A stretch of 64,000 nucleotides of DNA from UMGS1901 sp934122115 (GCA_934122115.1 CAKOVU010000002.1:138784-202783), one strand, 5' to 3'. Shown: positions 27,662 to 36,994, numbered from the stretch's first letter. Notes: generated by a model from the sequence alone, not told the origin. Program-made: numbers and translations.

Positions 27662-29194
27662 ATGGATAAAAAGTTAATGATGCTAATGATATTAGATGGG
27701 TACGGTATAAATGAAAATGAAAAAGGCAATGCAGTTAAATTAGCCAATACACCTAATATAGATAAACTAATGAAAACATGCCCAACAACAACAATATATA
27801 CTAGTGGACTAAAAGTAGGATTGCCAGAAGGTCAAATGGGAAATTCTGAGGTAGGACATACAAATATAGGAGCTGGAAGAATAGTTTACCAAGATTTAAC
27901 TAAAATTACTAAATCTATAGAGGATGGCGACTTTTTCTCTAATGAAGTTTTAACTAAAGCAATAGAAAATTGTAAAAAATACAATTCTAATTTACATGTA
28001 ATGGGATTACTTTCAGATGGTGGGGTACATAGCCATGAAAGGCATTTATATGCAATTTTAGAATTAGCTAAAAGAAATGATTTTGATAATGTATACGTAC
28101 ATTGCTTTATGGATGGAAGAGATACTGCACCAACATCTGGCGAAGGATATGTGGCTAAATTAGAAGAAAAAATGAAAGAAAAAGGTGTTGGAAAAATAGC
28201 AAGTTTATCTGGTAGATTTTATGCTATGGATAGAGATAAGAGATGGCAAAGAGTTCAAAAAGCTTATGATGCAATGGTAAATGGAAAAGGTGAAAAAGCA
28301 ACATCTGCAATACAAGCAGTAGAAGCATCTTACCAGAAAGAAGTATTTGACGAATTTATTGAACCAACAGTTATTTATAATCAAGATGCGCCAGTAGCAA
28401 CAATAGGAAAACATGATTCTGTTATATGCTTTAACTTTAGACCAGATAGAGCAAGAGAAATTACTAGAACTCTTGTAGATAAAGACTTTAATGAATTTGA
28501 AACTAAAAAAGATTTAGATTTATATTATGTTTGCATGACTCCATATGATGAAACTTTGGAAAATGTAGAAATTGCATTTAAGAAGGAAGCATTAGAAAAT
28601 ACTTTTGGAGAATATATAAGCAAACATGGATTAAAGCAATTAAGAATAGCAGAAACAGAAAAATACGCACATGTTACATTTTTCTTTAATGGAGGAGAAG
28701 AAAAACAATATGAGGGAGAAGATAGAATATTAGTCCCTTCACCTAAAGTTGAAACATATGATATGAAACCAGAAATGAGTGCGTGTGAAGTTACGGATAA
28801 AGTAGTAGATGCAATTAACTCTAAAAAATATGACAGCATAATATTAAATTACGCAAACCCAGATATGGTAGGCCATACAGGAAACTTAGAAGCAGCAATA
28901 AAAGCAATAGAAACTATTGATAAATGTGTTCAAAGAGTTGTTGAAGCTGTAAATGCACAAAATGGAATGCTTTTAATTACAGCAGACCATGGAAATTCTG
29001 AGCAAATGATAGATTACAAAACAGGAGAACCATACACAGCACACACAACTAACCCAGTACCATTAATATTGGTTGGAAAAGACAATATTAAATTAAAAGA
29101 AGGAAAGCTTGCGGACTTAGCGCCAACAATGTTGGAATTAATGGGAATGGAAATACCTAAAGAGATGACAGGAGAAAGTATTATTCAGAAATAA
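27662..29194 (+). CDS. gpmI: 2,3-bisphosphoglycerate-independent phosphoglycerate mutase
   Basis: Converts 3- to 2-phosphoglycerate using two metal ions. 510 aa. Metal/Ser motifs ILDGYG and GNSEVGHTNIGAGR (phosphoserine), and DHGNSEQMID near the C-terminus. It is the last glycolytic gene of the cluster; enolase is not adjacent. Confidence 0.98.
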   Translation: MDKKLMMLMILDGYGINENEKGNAVKLANTPNIDKLMKTCPTTTIYTSGLKVGLPEGQMGNSEVGHTNIGAGRIVYQDLTKITKSIEDGDFFSNEVLTKAIENCKKYNSNLHVMGLLSDGGVHSHERHLYAILELAKRNDFDNVYVHCFMDGRDTAPTSGEGYVAKLEEKMKEKGVGKIASLSGRFYAMDRDKRWQRVQKAYDAMVNGKGEKATSAIQAVEASYQKEVFDEFIEPTVIYNQDAPVATIGKHDSVICFNFRPDRAREITRTLVDKDFNEFETKKDLDLYYVCMTPYDETLENVEIAFKKEALENTFGEYISKHGLKQLRIAETEKYAHVTFFFNGGEEKQYEGEDRILVPSPKVETYDMKPEMSACEVTDKVVDAINSKKYDSIILNYANPDMVGHTGNLEAAIKAIETIDKCVQRVVEAVNAQNGMLLITADHGNSEQMIDYKTGEPYTAHTTNPVPLILVGKDNIKLKEGKLADLAPTMLELMGMEIPKEMTGESIIQK

Positions 29195-29219
29195 ATATAA
29201 GGAAAAATATGGGGGATTT

Positions 29220-29900
29220 ATGCAGAAAAAGACAACCTTAAAAAACTTATATTCTGAAATTAGAAATCATTTATGCTACATGATACCAGAAAGATGGGAC
29301 AGCATATATTTATATGCATCAGTAATAGATCATAGAAATAAAACTACTAATGGGGAAATGTTTTTTTACTATTTCCCCAAAAGTGTTATAAAGAAAAATC
29401 CGATAAATGTTTATGAGGTACCTAAAAAGTTTAACATAGATGAAGAAGAATATATGAAATTAGTTGATGAATTATATGAACTGATAAAAAAGCTCAGGGA
29501 AGAATCTAGAAAATTGGATGGTACCGTATGGAGCAATATTACTATTAGTATGGAAAATGTAGAATTTTTAGTAGAGTATAATTATGATGAATTAAAAACT
29601 TCGTTTTACACAAACGATGATAGAAGAATAATATGGCAATATAAGCATTTAGAATATCCAATAGAAAAGCTAAATAAAAAAGAGAGACAAATACTTGAGA
29701 GTTACCTTGCAGAAGAAGAAAAAGGTGAGCACAAGGTAAAAACAGATTCGGAGACTTTTTACCAAAAACATGATTATAATAAAATAAAATATAACAGAGA
29801 AAAAGTAGAATATATTCAAGAAGAGGAAGAAATAGAAGAGCAACCAATAGGTGATGAAGAAGAAATAAAACCAATAAAAAGTCAGCTATTGAAATTATAA
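29220..29900 (+). CDS. YezG/DUF600-like immunity protein, orphan
   Basis: 226 aa. The first ~150 residues match the look of YezG-type antitoxins of LXG polymorphic toxins: LYSEIRNHLCYMIPERWDSI, then LVDELYELIKKLREE and a late RRIIWQYKHL. The C-terminal ~70 residues are acidic and low-complexity. No LXG toxin or WXG100 partner lies nearby, so it may protect against toxins of neighbours or be a domesticated member. The start follows GGGGG. Confidence 0.65.
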   Translation: MQKKTTLKNLYSEIRNHLCYMIPERWDSIYLYASVIDHRNKTTNGEMFFYYFPKSVIKKNPINVYEVPKKFNIDEEEYMKLVDELYELIKKLREESRKLDGTVWSNITISMENVEFLVEYNYDELKTSFYTNDDRRIIWQYKHLEYPIEKLNKKERQILESYLAEEEKGEHKVKTDSETFYQKHDYNKIKYNREKVEYIQEEEEIEEQPIGDEEEIKPIKSQLLKL

Positions 29901-29946
29901 ACTAATGTAAATGAAAAGCATTTAAAATGCGGAGGGAAAACTTAAT

Positions 29947-31626
29947 ATGGCAAAAAGAAGGAAAAAAAGTGGTATAGGAAAAATATTAGTAACAGCATTA
30001 AGCATGATTGCAATAGTGATAATACTAAATTTAGCGCCTAATTATATTAGAAATGATATAACCAATAAAACAAATTTAGTTATAAATAATGGAAACGTAA
30101 CTAAAAGACTAAAAAATGATGTTTTGGTAAAAGATGATGTGGTTTATATATCTCAGGATGATGTAGAAAACTTTTTTGATGGTGATATATATTATGATAG
30201 CAAGTATGACCAAATAGTTACAACATCTGATACGAAAGTAGCCGCTTTGCCAATTGGAAAAAAGCAAATAGAAATAAACAGTTCTAAAGTTAATTTATAT
30301 GCGGAAACAATAGAGGAAAATGGAGAATATTATATTCCATTTTCGGAAATTTCAAAAAGTGTATATAATGTGGAAACAAAATATGTGAAAGACACTGATA
30401 CAGTAGTAATTGTATCGCTAGATAGAAAACTTGTTTATGCAAATTCAAGTAAAGATAATAAAGTTAAATATCAACCAACATTTTTCTCAAAAACTGTTGA
30501 TAAAATAAAAAGAGGCGACAATGTTACAGTAGTAACAACAGAAGATACTAAAAATGGATGGACAAAAATAACAACAGAAGATGGAAAAATAGGTTATGTA
30601 AAAACTAATAGTTTAGTTAATGCACAATCAGTTAGGGAAGATTTGAAATTGGACAAGCAGATAGAAGGAAAAGTGAGCTTAGCATGGGATTATTTTTCGG
30701 AGTATGCATCAGCTCCAACAAGGACGGGCAAAATAGAAGGAGTAAATGTTGTATCACCTGCTTTTATAAGTTTGAAACAACAGGGCAAGGGCGAGATTAG
30801 CACTAATATAGGAAATGCTGGAGTACAGTATATAAATTGGGCACATAATAATGGATACAAAGTATGGGCTTTAACTTCAAATAACTCATGGAAGGATACA
30901 ACATCAGAGATAATAAATGATTATAGATTAAGAGAGGAATTTATTAATAATTTAATAGATGTTGTAATGCAATATGACCTTGATGGAATAAATTTGGATT
31001 TTGAAAACATATATGAAGCAGATAAAAATGCATATTCTAAATTAGTGTTAGAATTGGCACCAAGATTAAGAGAGATTGGCAAAGTACTTTCTGTAGATGT
31101 TACAGCCCCTGATGGTTCTGCAGATTGGTCGCTATGTTATAATAGAAATCTGATAGCTAAAACAGCTGATTATATAGTTTTCATGGCTTATGACCAAAAT
31201 GGTATATCATCAACTGAGCCAGGAACTACAGCCGGTTACGATTGGGTAGAAACTAATATAAACAAATTTCTAAAGCAAGAAGAAGTAGATGCAGAAAAAA
31301 TAATATTAGGAATACCTTTTTATACAAGAATATGGAAAACAAATGAAGAAGGTAAGAGTACTAGTGAAGTAGTATTTATGAAAGATACTTATAAAAAAAT
31401 TCCATCAGATGCTACAGTAGAATGGGATGATACCTTAAAACAAAATTATGTTGAATACAAGCAAAATGGTGCTACTTATAGGGTTTGGATAGAAGATATA
31501 AAATCAATAAGAGAAAAGTTATCCTTAATAAATAAATATAATTTATCTGGAGCATCATTCTGGGCTAAAGATAGAGAAACAAGCGAAACATGGGATAGTG
31601 TTTCAGAAATATTAAATATAAAATAA
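29947..31626 (+). CDS. Membrane-anchored GH18 glycoside hydrolase with SH3 domain
   Basis: 559 aa. One N-terminal membrane segment (residues ~11-27), a copper-amine-oxidase-like stalk (~40-155), an SH3b domain (~175-220, KRGDNVTVVTTEDTKNGW) and a GH18 barrel (~235-559). The GH18 catalytic signature DGINLDFENI (DxxDxDxE type) is intact. Related proteins act on peptidoglycan or chitin-like glycans, some in spore germination. The substrate is inferred, not shown. Confidence 0.9.
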   Translation: MAKRRKKSGIGKILVTALSMIAIVIILNLAPNYIRNDITNKTNLVINNGNVTKRLKNDVLVKDDVVYISQDDVENFFDGDIYYDSKYDQIVTTSDTKVAALPIGKKQIEINSSKVNLYAETIEENGEYYIPFSEISKSVYNVETKYVKDTDTVVIVSLDRKLVYANSSKDNKVKYQPTFFSKTVDKIKRGDNVTVVTTEDTKNGWTKITTEDGKIGYVKTNSLVNAQSVREDLKLDKQIEGKVSLAWDYFSEYASAPTRTGKIEGVNVVSPAFISLKQQGKGEISTNIGNAGVQYINWAHNNGYKVWALTSNNSWKDTTSEIINDYRLREEFINNLIDVVMQYDLDGINLDFENIYEADKNAYSKLVLELAPRLREIGKVLSVDVTAPDGSADWSLCYNRNLIAKTADYIVFMAYDQNGISSTEPGTTAGYDWVETNINKFLKQEEVDAEKIILGIPFYTRIWKTNEEGKSTSEVVFMKDTYKKIPSDATVEWDDTLKQNYVEYKQNGATYRVWIEDIKSIREKLSLINKYNLSGASFWAKDRETSETWDSVSEILNIK

Positions 31627-31662
31627 AAGAATAAAAAATGGATATCTGCATATTATTTATAT

Positions 31663-32553
31663 ATGCAAAAGGTTTATTTTGATGTATGTGATAATTTAAA
31701 AATGTTTCTTTTAATTACAAAAAAATCTAAGTATAAAAGAACAAAAATGCATAAATATATTAGAAAACTTAAGTACTTTTTATATAATAAATTTAATGTA
31801 ATAGAGGAATTAAAAGAATTTAATGAATATGTTTTATATACGCAAAATATAGAAAAAAGTGCAAAAAAGATAGAAAAAATTTTATACTACTTTGATAAAA
31901 AGCAGTATAAAATTATTTTATCTGATTGTTTAAAAGAAAAATTACAACATACTAATAGTTATATAATAAACAAGATAATTCAATACAATAAAGATGATAA
32001 AAAAATATTTAATAAAAACATATTAATAACATTGAATTATATAATAAATATAAAAAAATCTAAAGAGCAGGAAAATAATATATATGTAATTAGCAAAAAA
32101 TATAACGAGAATACAAAAAAGAATCTTCTATATTTAGCAAAAAACTATAAATGCCTAAATATAATCACAGAAAATATTAGTGAATATAAAAAATTTGAAA
32201 ATTATATGTATTCAAATTATGAGATACCAATAATTATATCAAACAATAAAAGAAAGGCATTAATAAGAGCTACATATATCATAAATACCTGTCTAGATGA
32301 GAAAAAGTTAAACGAATATTCAATAAACAGAGAAGCAATTATTTTTAATTTAACTAACTTTAAAATAAAGAAAATTAATTGCTTTGAGGGAATTATTATT
32401 AATAATATAAAAGCTATAAATAAAACCAAAATAACTCATGAAAATTACTTACAGCAACGATTTATCAATAATGCAAAAAGTATGGAAGTAAGAGACTTGA
32501 TCGGTAATAATGGTAAAATAAATCTTAGAGAATTCAATAAAAATAATTGTTGA
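31663..32553 (+). CDS. Hypothetical Lys/Ile/Asn-rich protein upstream of greA
   Basis: 296 aa, extremely A+T-biased in composition (Lys, Ile, Asn, Tyr). No signal peptide or clear membrane segment. A middle part (NNIYVISKKYNENTKKNLL through IPIIISNNKRKALIRATYII) suggests an alpha/beta fold, and a distant Rossmann-like or sporulation-associated protein is possible. No good ribosome site precedes the ATG, so the start is uncertain. The greA promoter overlaps its last bases. Confidence 0.6.
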   Translation: MQKVYFDVCDNLKMFLLITKKSKYKRTKMHKYIRKLKYFLYNKFNVIEELKEFNEYVLYTQNIEKSAKKIEKILYYFDKKQYKIILSDCLKEKLQHTNSYIINKIIQYNKDDKKIFNKNILITLNYIINIKKSKEQENNIYVISKKYNENTKKNLLYLAKNYKCLNIITENISEYKKFENYMYSNYEIPIIISNNKRKALIRATYIINTCLDEKKLNEYSINREAIIFNLTNFKIKKINCFEGIIINNIKAINKTKITHENYLQQRFINNAKSMEVRDLIGNNGKINLREFNKNNC

Positions 32554-32578
32554 CAAATTATAAAAAAAGGTTTATTAT
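32550..32578 (+). promoter_or_regulatory. Consensus sigma-A promoter of greA
   Basis: TTGACA (32550-32555), 17-bp spacer, TATTAT (32573-32578). The -35 overlaps the stop codon of the preceding gene. Confidence 0.85.
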
Positions 32579-32617
32579 ATAGCAATACGTTAAAAAGTGG
32601 CAAAGGAGGGATACATA

Positions 32618-33094
32618 ATGGGAGATAAAGAAGTAATTTTAACTCAAGAAGGATATGACAATTTAGAAAAAGAATTAGAATATTTAAAGACAGAAAAAAG
32701 AGGAGAGATTGCAGAAAGAATAAAAGTCGCTTTAGGATTTGGAGATTTATCTGAAAATTCTGAATATGATGAAGCAAAAAATGCACAGGCAGAAAATGAA
32801 GGTAAAATAGCTGAATTAGAAAATAAACTTAGATATGCAAAGATAATAGATGAATCTGAAATAGATACAAAAACAGTACAAGTAGGCAATATTGTTAAAT
32901 TATATGATGAAGAATTTGATGAAGAAGTTGTTTATACAATAGTTGGATCAACAGAAGTTGACATAGCACAAGGAAGAATATCAAATGAATCTCCAATAGG
33001 AGCTGCTTTAATGGGAAAGAAGAAAGGTGCAACTGTAGAAGTGCATACTCCAGCAGGAATAGCTAAATATAAAATTTTATCAATAACAAAATAA
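32618..33094 (+). CDS. greA: Transcription elongation factor GreA
   Basis: Rescues backtracked RNA polymerase. 158 aa: an N-terminal coiled coil with acidic tip (ENSEYDEAKNAQAENEGKI) and a C-terminal FKBP-like domain (ESPIGAALMGKKKGATVEV). A GTG at 32597 is in frame, but ATG 32618 follows AAAGGAGG and starts at the family position. Confidence 0.97.
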   Translation: MGDKEVILTQEGYDNLEKELEYLKTEKRGEIAERIKVALGFGDLSENSEYDEAKNAQAENEGKIAELENKLRYAKIIDESEIDTKTVQVGNIVKLYDEEFDEEVVYTIVGSTEVDIAQGRISNESPIGAALMGKKKGATVEVHTPAGIAKYKILSITK

Positions 33095-33142
33095 TATCAA
33101 AACAAACCAGCTAATCATTAGCTGGTTTGTTTTGATATTATT
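33090..33142 (+). terminator. Terminator after greA, 25-bp perfect stem
   Basis: Arm 33090-33114 and arm 33118-33142 are exact reverse complements with a 3-nt loop (TCA). It is unusually long. It also shields locus C from upstream transcription. Confidence 0.85.
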
Positions 33143-33181
33143 AGCAGGCATAGAAAAATATAAAAATAAAAGTAAAAATAC

Positions 33182-33243
33182 TTGAAATAAATAAAACATA
33201 TTGTTATACTATATTCAATAAAATAGTAAACAACATGTTTTAT
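33182..33243 (+). promoter_or_regulatory. Outer promoter-like sequence in an inverted repeat, locus C
   Basis: TTGAAA (33182-33187), 17 bp, TATACT (33205-33210), reading toward the segment. Arm 33191-33212 pairs with 33223-33243, changing in concert with the equivalent arms in loci A and B. Confidence 0.55.
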
Positions 33244-33245
33244 AT

Positions 33246-33269
33246 TTCTTTAAGTTATATACTTAAAGA
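33246..33269 (+). repeat. Left recombination-type site, locus C
   Basis: TTCTTTAAG, spacer TTATATA, CTTAAAGA; arms carry a G-to-T type change from the consensus but stay palindromic. Confidence 0.75.
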
Positions 33270-33286
33270 TAACTTTTATATGAAAT

Positions 33287-33315
33287 ATTATATCAATAAA
33301 AGCCTTGTATTACAA
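33287..33315 (-). promoter_or_regulatory. Leftward sigma-A promoter inside segment C
   Basis: Minus strand TTGTAA (33310-33315), 17-bp spacer, TATAAT (33287-33292). Confidence 0.78.
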
Positions 33316-33436
33316 GAAAAAACTTTAAAAATTAATTTTATATTTTTTAAAGTTAATAAAAAGATTTAAAAAAAACATAAGATTCTTGTAATGTAGTTAT
33401 TGCACGTATTACAACAATATTCTTTTTAAAATTTAC

Positions 33437-33461
33437 TTCGTTAAGTATATAACTTAAGGAA
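33437..33461 (+). repeat. Right recombination-type site, locus C
   Basis: TTCGTTAAG, spacer TATATAA, CTTAAGGAA; spacer is the reverse complement of the left spacer. Confidence 0.75.
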
Positions 33462-33523
33462 GTTGGAAAAGATAATAAAAAGATAGAAATACCAAAGAAA
33501 ATAAAGAAAGGAAGTTTTATATA

Positions 33524-34900
33524 ATGAAAAAATTAGATGTAAAATTCAGATGCAAAGGAACTAGTACAGAAAAAGGAATAACATTAGTGGCTCTTGTTGT
33601 AACGATAGTTGTACTATTGATATTAGCGGGAGTAAGTATAAATTTAGTAATAAATAATGATGGAATAATGAAAAGAGCAAAAGAAGCTCAAGAAAGATAT
33701 AGACAGGCAAGCGAGAATGAGCAGAAAGATTTAGATACAGTAGAAGATTATATGAATAAAATGACAGGTGAAGGTTCTGGAACTGAAACAGGAACTGTTG
33801 GGAAGGTAAATGTAGGAGAACCTGCAAAGGGTGTTGGAACAATAAATGGAAAAGCAGGAAATACAAATAATCCAACAATACCAAAAGGATATATACCAGT
33901 AAATACAGAAACAGCAAATTGGGGAGATGGAAGTAGTGCTCCAGTACAAAATGCGGTTGATCATGGATTAGTAATACAAGATGGAATTGGAAACCAATGG
34001 GTATGGGTGCCAGTAGAAGATGTAAGTAAATTATGTGATACAGCAAATACAAAAGAATATAAGTTATGTGGAACAACTGATGCAGACCCTGTGAAAACAA
34101 AATTATATTCAAAATCTGCAATATTAAGTGAAAAAACAAGAACAACGCCAGGAACAACTAGTGGTTACCGAGAGCCAGATTTGGTAGTTGAAAGTGGCAC
34201 AAGCTATGATGTTGCAAATTATAAAAAAATAGTAGGTGAGAATGGAACCCTAAAAGAAATGGCAGAACTATTTAAAAGAGAATATGAAACAATGATAAAA
34301 AGTATAGAAAAATATGGAGGGTTTTATATAGGCAGATATGAGTTGTCTGGAGATGTGAATAATCCAACAGAAAAAACAGGAACAACAATAACAAATAAAA
34401 GGTGGTATGATTTGTATAATGCATGTAAAAAATTAGGAACAAATTCTGATGGAACAGATAAAGAGGGAATAGCAACAAGAATGATATGGGGATGTCAGTG
34501 GGATGCTACATGTGATTTTATAGCAACAAAAGGAGAACAAAAAAGTATAAAATATTCAAGTACATGGGGAAATTATTCTAATTCAGCATCCCCAGCAAAT
34601 ACAGGAAATTACGAACAGAATAAAAAGAAAGATACAGGATCAAATGAAGCATGGAAGGCAAATAATATCTATGATATAGCAGGAAACTGTTACGAATGGA
34701 CACAGGAGGCAAACAGCGCCTACTACCGTGCTCGCCGTGGAGGTAACTACCTCAGCAGTGGCTTTGACAGTCCAGCGTCTGACCGCAGCAACGGCGAGCC
34801 TACCGACGGCTCCAACAACGACAGACGGTTCTCGTCCCACTTTAATAATTACTACTGGAATCTAGAACGTGAGAGTGTGTGCCTGATTAGCCTACAGTGA
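33524..34900 (+). CDS. Pilin-like surface protein C with C-type-lectin/FGE-fold hypervariable C-terminus
   Basis: 458 aa. Prepilin-like N-terminus (EKGITLVALVVTIVVLLIL), a short helical stalk, a Gly/Thr-rich linker (residues ~85-130), then an FGE-sulfatase/C-type-lectin-like domain (from ~250, KYGGFYIGRYELSG, later AGNCYEWTQEA). The last ~55 residues (RRGGNYLSS...) use mostly NNC/NNT codons and are about 60% G+C by hand count (79 of 130 bases at 34710-34839), unlike the rest. This matches variable regions of diversity-generating retroelement targets. The leader carries an invertible segment. Confidence 0.85.
   Translation: MKKLDVKFRCKGTSTEKGITLVALVVTIVVLLILAGVSINLVINNDGIMKRAKEAQERYRQASENEQKDLDTVEDYMNKMTGEGSGTETGTVGKVNVGEPAKGVGTINGKAGNTNNPTIPKGYIPVNTETANWGDGSSAPVQNAVDHGLVIQDGIGNQWVWVPVEDVSKLCDTANTKEYKLCGTTDADPVKTKLYSKSAILSEKTRTTPGTTSGYREPDLVVESGTSYDVANYKKIVGENGTLKEMAELFKREYETMIKSIEKYGGFYIGRYELSGDVNNPTEKTGTTITNKRWYDLYNACKKLGTNSDGTDKEGIATRMIWGCQWDATCDFIATKGEQKSIKYSSTWGNYSNSASPANTGNYEQNKKKDTGSNEAWKANNIYDIAGNCYEWTQEANSAYYRARRGGNYLSSGFDSPASDRSNGEPTDGSNNDRRFSSHFNNYYWNLERESVCLISLQ
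34708..34870 (+). other. Candidate DGR variable region, gene C
   Basis: Codons here are nearly all AAC-like derivatives (AGC, GCC, TAC, CGT, CTC, GAC, ACC, TCC), interrupted by invariant GGA, CCA GCG and GAG. Third-position C is rare elsewhere in the gene. The 5' boundary is near TGGACACAGGAGGC. No template repeat is in the window. Confidence 0.7.
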
Positions 34901-34992
34901 GAATGTAAAGAAGAGAATGTAAAGAATTTTGTGTTGGTCTTGTCAAGGTTTAGGGTCTTGTCAAGTTTAGTGTGTAAATTCTTTTAATTACT

Positions 34993-35025
34993 TTAGTAGT
35001 ACAGAAAAGTGCTACTAATTTTTTT
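34993..35025 (+). terminator. Terminator downstream of gene C
   Basis: TTAGTAGTAC, loop AGAAAA, GTGCTACTAA (one T-G pair), then seven Ts. Confidence 0.85.
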
Positions 35026-35148
35026 ATTTAATTTTCAATGTGCTCCCTTATTTTTATAATTTTACATAATTCATATATCTATCTCCAAATAGAGATATTA
35101 ACTGTTTTCTTATGATATAATGTAAAATATCAAGGAGGTATTTTTTCT

Positions 35149-35523
35149 ATGGAAGAAAAAGAAAGAAAAATAGCAGAAGAAGAAGCAATAGGAAAAAAAT
35201 CAATGTATGAAGTAGCCGAAAAGTGGAAAGAGAAATACCAAACAGCAATGGATAGATGGGAAAAAAATTGGGGAATAATAAGTCCGTTCTTTATATTTAG
35301 TCAAAAGATAAGAAAAATGATATATGCAACAAATTCAATAGAAAGTTTAAATAGCTGTTATAGAAGATTAAATAAATCAAGAAATGTATATCCAACAAAA
35401 GATTCATTAATGAAAGTATTATATTTATCAACAAAGAAAGTAACAAAAAATTGGACAAGTAAGGTTCCTGAATGGGGTGAAGTTTTAAGAGAACTAGAAA
35501 TAATATATAATGGAAGAATATAA
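35149..35523 (+). pseudogene. IS256-family (mutator-type) transposase remnant
   Basis: 124 aa against ~400 for an intact transposase. The C-terminal part is recognisable (IYATNSIESLNSCYRRLNKSR, then WTSKVPEWGEVLRELEIIY). About 20 charged N-terminal residues with their own AGGAGG site suggest an internal deletion that joined start and end. Two of the three catalytic acids would be missing. Confidence 0.85.
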
Positions 35524-35532
35524 GGAGTTAAA

Positions 35533-35573
35533 AAAGTAAAAATCATAAGATAAATACTTACAATTTTTACTTT
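35533..35573 (+). terminator. Hairpin behind the IS256 remnant
   Basis: AAAGTAAAAAT and ATTTTTACTTT form an 11-bp A+T-only-type stem with one G-C pair at each end region; weak. Confidence 0.45.
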
Positions 35574-35648
35574 AAATGTTATAATAATGATTAGTTATTA
35601 AATTTCATAAAAGGTAAAATCAATTTACACAAAAATATTTACAGTCTC

Positions 35649-36368
35649 TTATAATTTAATTGCAGATTCTAATGCTATTTTAATCATATTATTCAAAGAA
35701 GTTTGACGTTCCTGAGCTGATATTTCTTGATTCTTATAATGTGAGTCAACTACTGTAAGAAGGCAGCTAGACTTTTTATTTAAATATTTAGCATTATAAA
35801 ATAGTGCAAATGCTTCCATTTCAGCACCTATAATATTTAAATCTTTAGGAAATCTAGCAATTAATTCATTCACATCTTTTACATAATAATCAAAACAATC
35901 TGAACAAAGAGTGTTACCTTTTATAATAGGTAGCTCAAGCTCTTTAGAAGTAGCTTCAATTACAGAATTTATCTCAGTTGAAGATGCAGCTAAATTTTCT
36001 TTTTCTCCAGTTAATTCAAAAGCATAATTTCCTTCTGTATAAGCATTATCTACTAAAATTGTATCAAATAAATTTAAATCTGGACTATAAGCTCCGCAAG
36101 AACCAATTCTAATAATTGTATCTACATTGTAGAATTTATACAATTCATATGAATAAATTCCCATACTTGGCATTCCCATACCAGAAGCAAATACAGTTAA
36201 TTTAGTTTCTTTGTAGAATCCCGTGTAACCAAACATATTTCTAACAGAATTTACAAGAGTAACGTCATCTAAAAAATTATCAGCAATGTACTTTGCTCTT
36301 AAAGGGTCTCCCGGCATTATTACAATACTTGAAATATCATCGATTTTGGCTTCGTTATGTGGTGTCAT
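35649..36368 (-). CDS. deoD: Purine-nucleoside phosphorylase, DeoD type
   Basis: Phosphorolysis of purine (deoxy)nucleosides. 239 aa. Phosphate-binding MPGDPLRAKYIAD, RIGSCGAYS and the substrate-binding EMEAFALF are present. It lies on the opposite strand to its neighbours, with a DUF4364 gene 13 bp upstream on the same strand. The right end of the IS256 remnant abuts its stop codon. Confidence 0.96.
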   Translation of the reverse strand: MTPHNEAKIDDISSIVIMPGDPLRAKYIADNFLDDVTLVNSVRNMFGYTGFYKETKLTVFASGMGMPSMGIYSYELYKFYNVDTIIRIGSCGAYSPDLNLFDTILVDNAYTEGNYAFELTGEKENLAASSTEINSVIEATSKELELPIIKGNTLCSDCFDYYVKDVNELIARFPKDLNIIGAEMEAFALFYNAKYLNKKSSCLLTVVDSHYKNQEISAQERQTSLNNMIKIALESAIKL

Positions 36369-36381
36369 AAAATAAACCTCC

Positions 36382-36915
36382 TTAACATTTTGTTAAAATA
36401 TCTAATATTTTTGGATATATACTTTCAGCATGGTTTTGCCAATTGCTAACAATATTTTTAGCTTCTTCTCTAGAACCAGCAAAAGTTTTCACCTCAAAAA
36501 CAGTTTCATTATTTTCAATAATTTTACAAACTATAGTATAGTGGTTTTCACTAAGTGGAGTGAATTCTGCAACAATAGAAGATTCCTCTTCAGAACTATC
36601 TAAAATACTTTTTAAATTTGTATCAGCTTTTAATTTTATGATTCCAGGTAGAAGATCCAAAGTTAAATCTAAAGTTCTTTTACCACTATCTGTTATTTGG
36701 TATAAAGTTTGATCTTCCTTTTGAAAAGAAAAAATATACTTAACATTAATTAAGTCTAATATAAATTGTTGAAAATAGAAATAGTTCATATCTGTTGCTG
36801 ATAGTACTAGTTTATATAATACATCATTTGTTAGTGCCTTGTTAGCTGTGTTTAATACGTATAATATTAATACTTTATTTTCAGCTAATGATTCGTCATC
36901 AGATGTTATTTTCAA
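36382..36915 (-). CDS. DUF4364 family protein
   Basis: 177 aa. The N-terminal half looks like a winged helix (LAENKVLILYVLNTANKALTN, then YQITDSGKRTLDL, typical of PadR-like proteins); the C-terminal half is an alpha/beta domain with EVKTFAGSREEAKNI. DUF4364 is a clostridial family of unknown function, probably transcriptional. It shares a transcript with deoD. RBS GGAGG. Confidence 0.88.
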   Translation of the reverse strand: MKITSDDESLAENKVLILYVLNTANKALTNDVLYKLVLSATDMNYFYFQQFILDLINVKYIFSFQKEDQTLYQITDSGKRTLDLTLDLLPGIIKLKADTNLKSILDSSEEESSIVAEFTPLSENHYTIVCKIIENNETVFEVKTFAGSREEAKNIVSNWQNHAESIYPKILDILTKC

Positions 36916-36994
36916 ATTAACTCCTCCATTTACTAAAATTTAAAAATATTATAACATAAATTAATAAAAAAAAATAGTATTTTTTTTATTTTAA

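Larger units (their letters stand above)
33246..33461. other. Putative invertible promoter segment, locus C
   Basis: Sites ~191 bp apart in inverted orientation. It contains a leftward promoter (33287-33315) and a stem (AACTTTAAAAA 33321-33331 with TTTTTAAAGTT 33344-33354) that is followed by Ts only on the minus strand. As drawn the promoter points away from the gene at 33524. Confidence 0.77.
34957..35646 (+). mobile_element. Internally deleted IS256-family element
   Basis: Ends resemble IS256-type terminal repeats: left TGTcAAgtTTagtGTGTAAATT (34959-34980) and the right end 35622-35645 in reverse complement share TGT-AA-TT-GTGTAAATT. Only a short transposase fragment remains inside, so it is not autonomous. 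It lies directly behind the variable gene C. Confidence 0.7.

Noticed and set aside
31663..32553. Possible reverse transcriptase for the DGR-type genes
   Set aside because: The 296-aa protein has no YxDD-like motif or RT palm blocks; no other ORF in the window does either.
33561..34157. Minus-strand 198-codon frame within gene C
   Set aside because: Leu/Tyr/His-biased antisense shadow of the coding frame; no start signals.
35149..35523. Intact transposase
   Set aside because: Only about 125 of ~400 residues remain; the reading frame joins a short start to the C-terminus.
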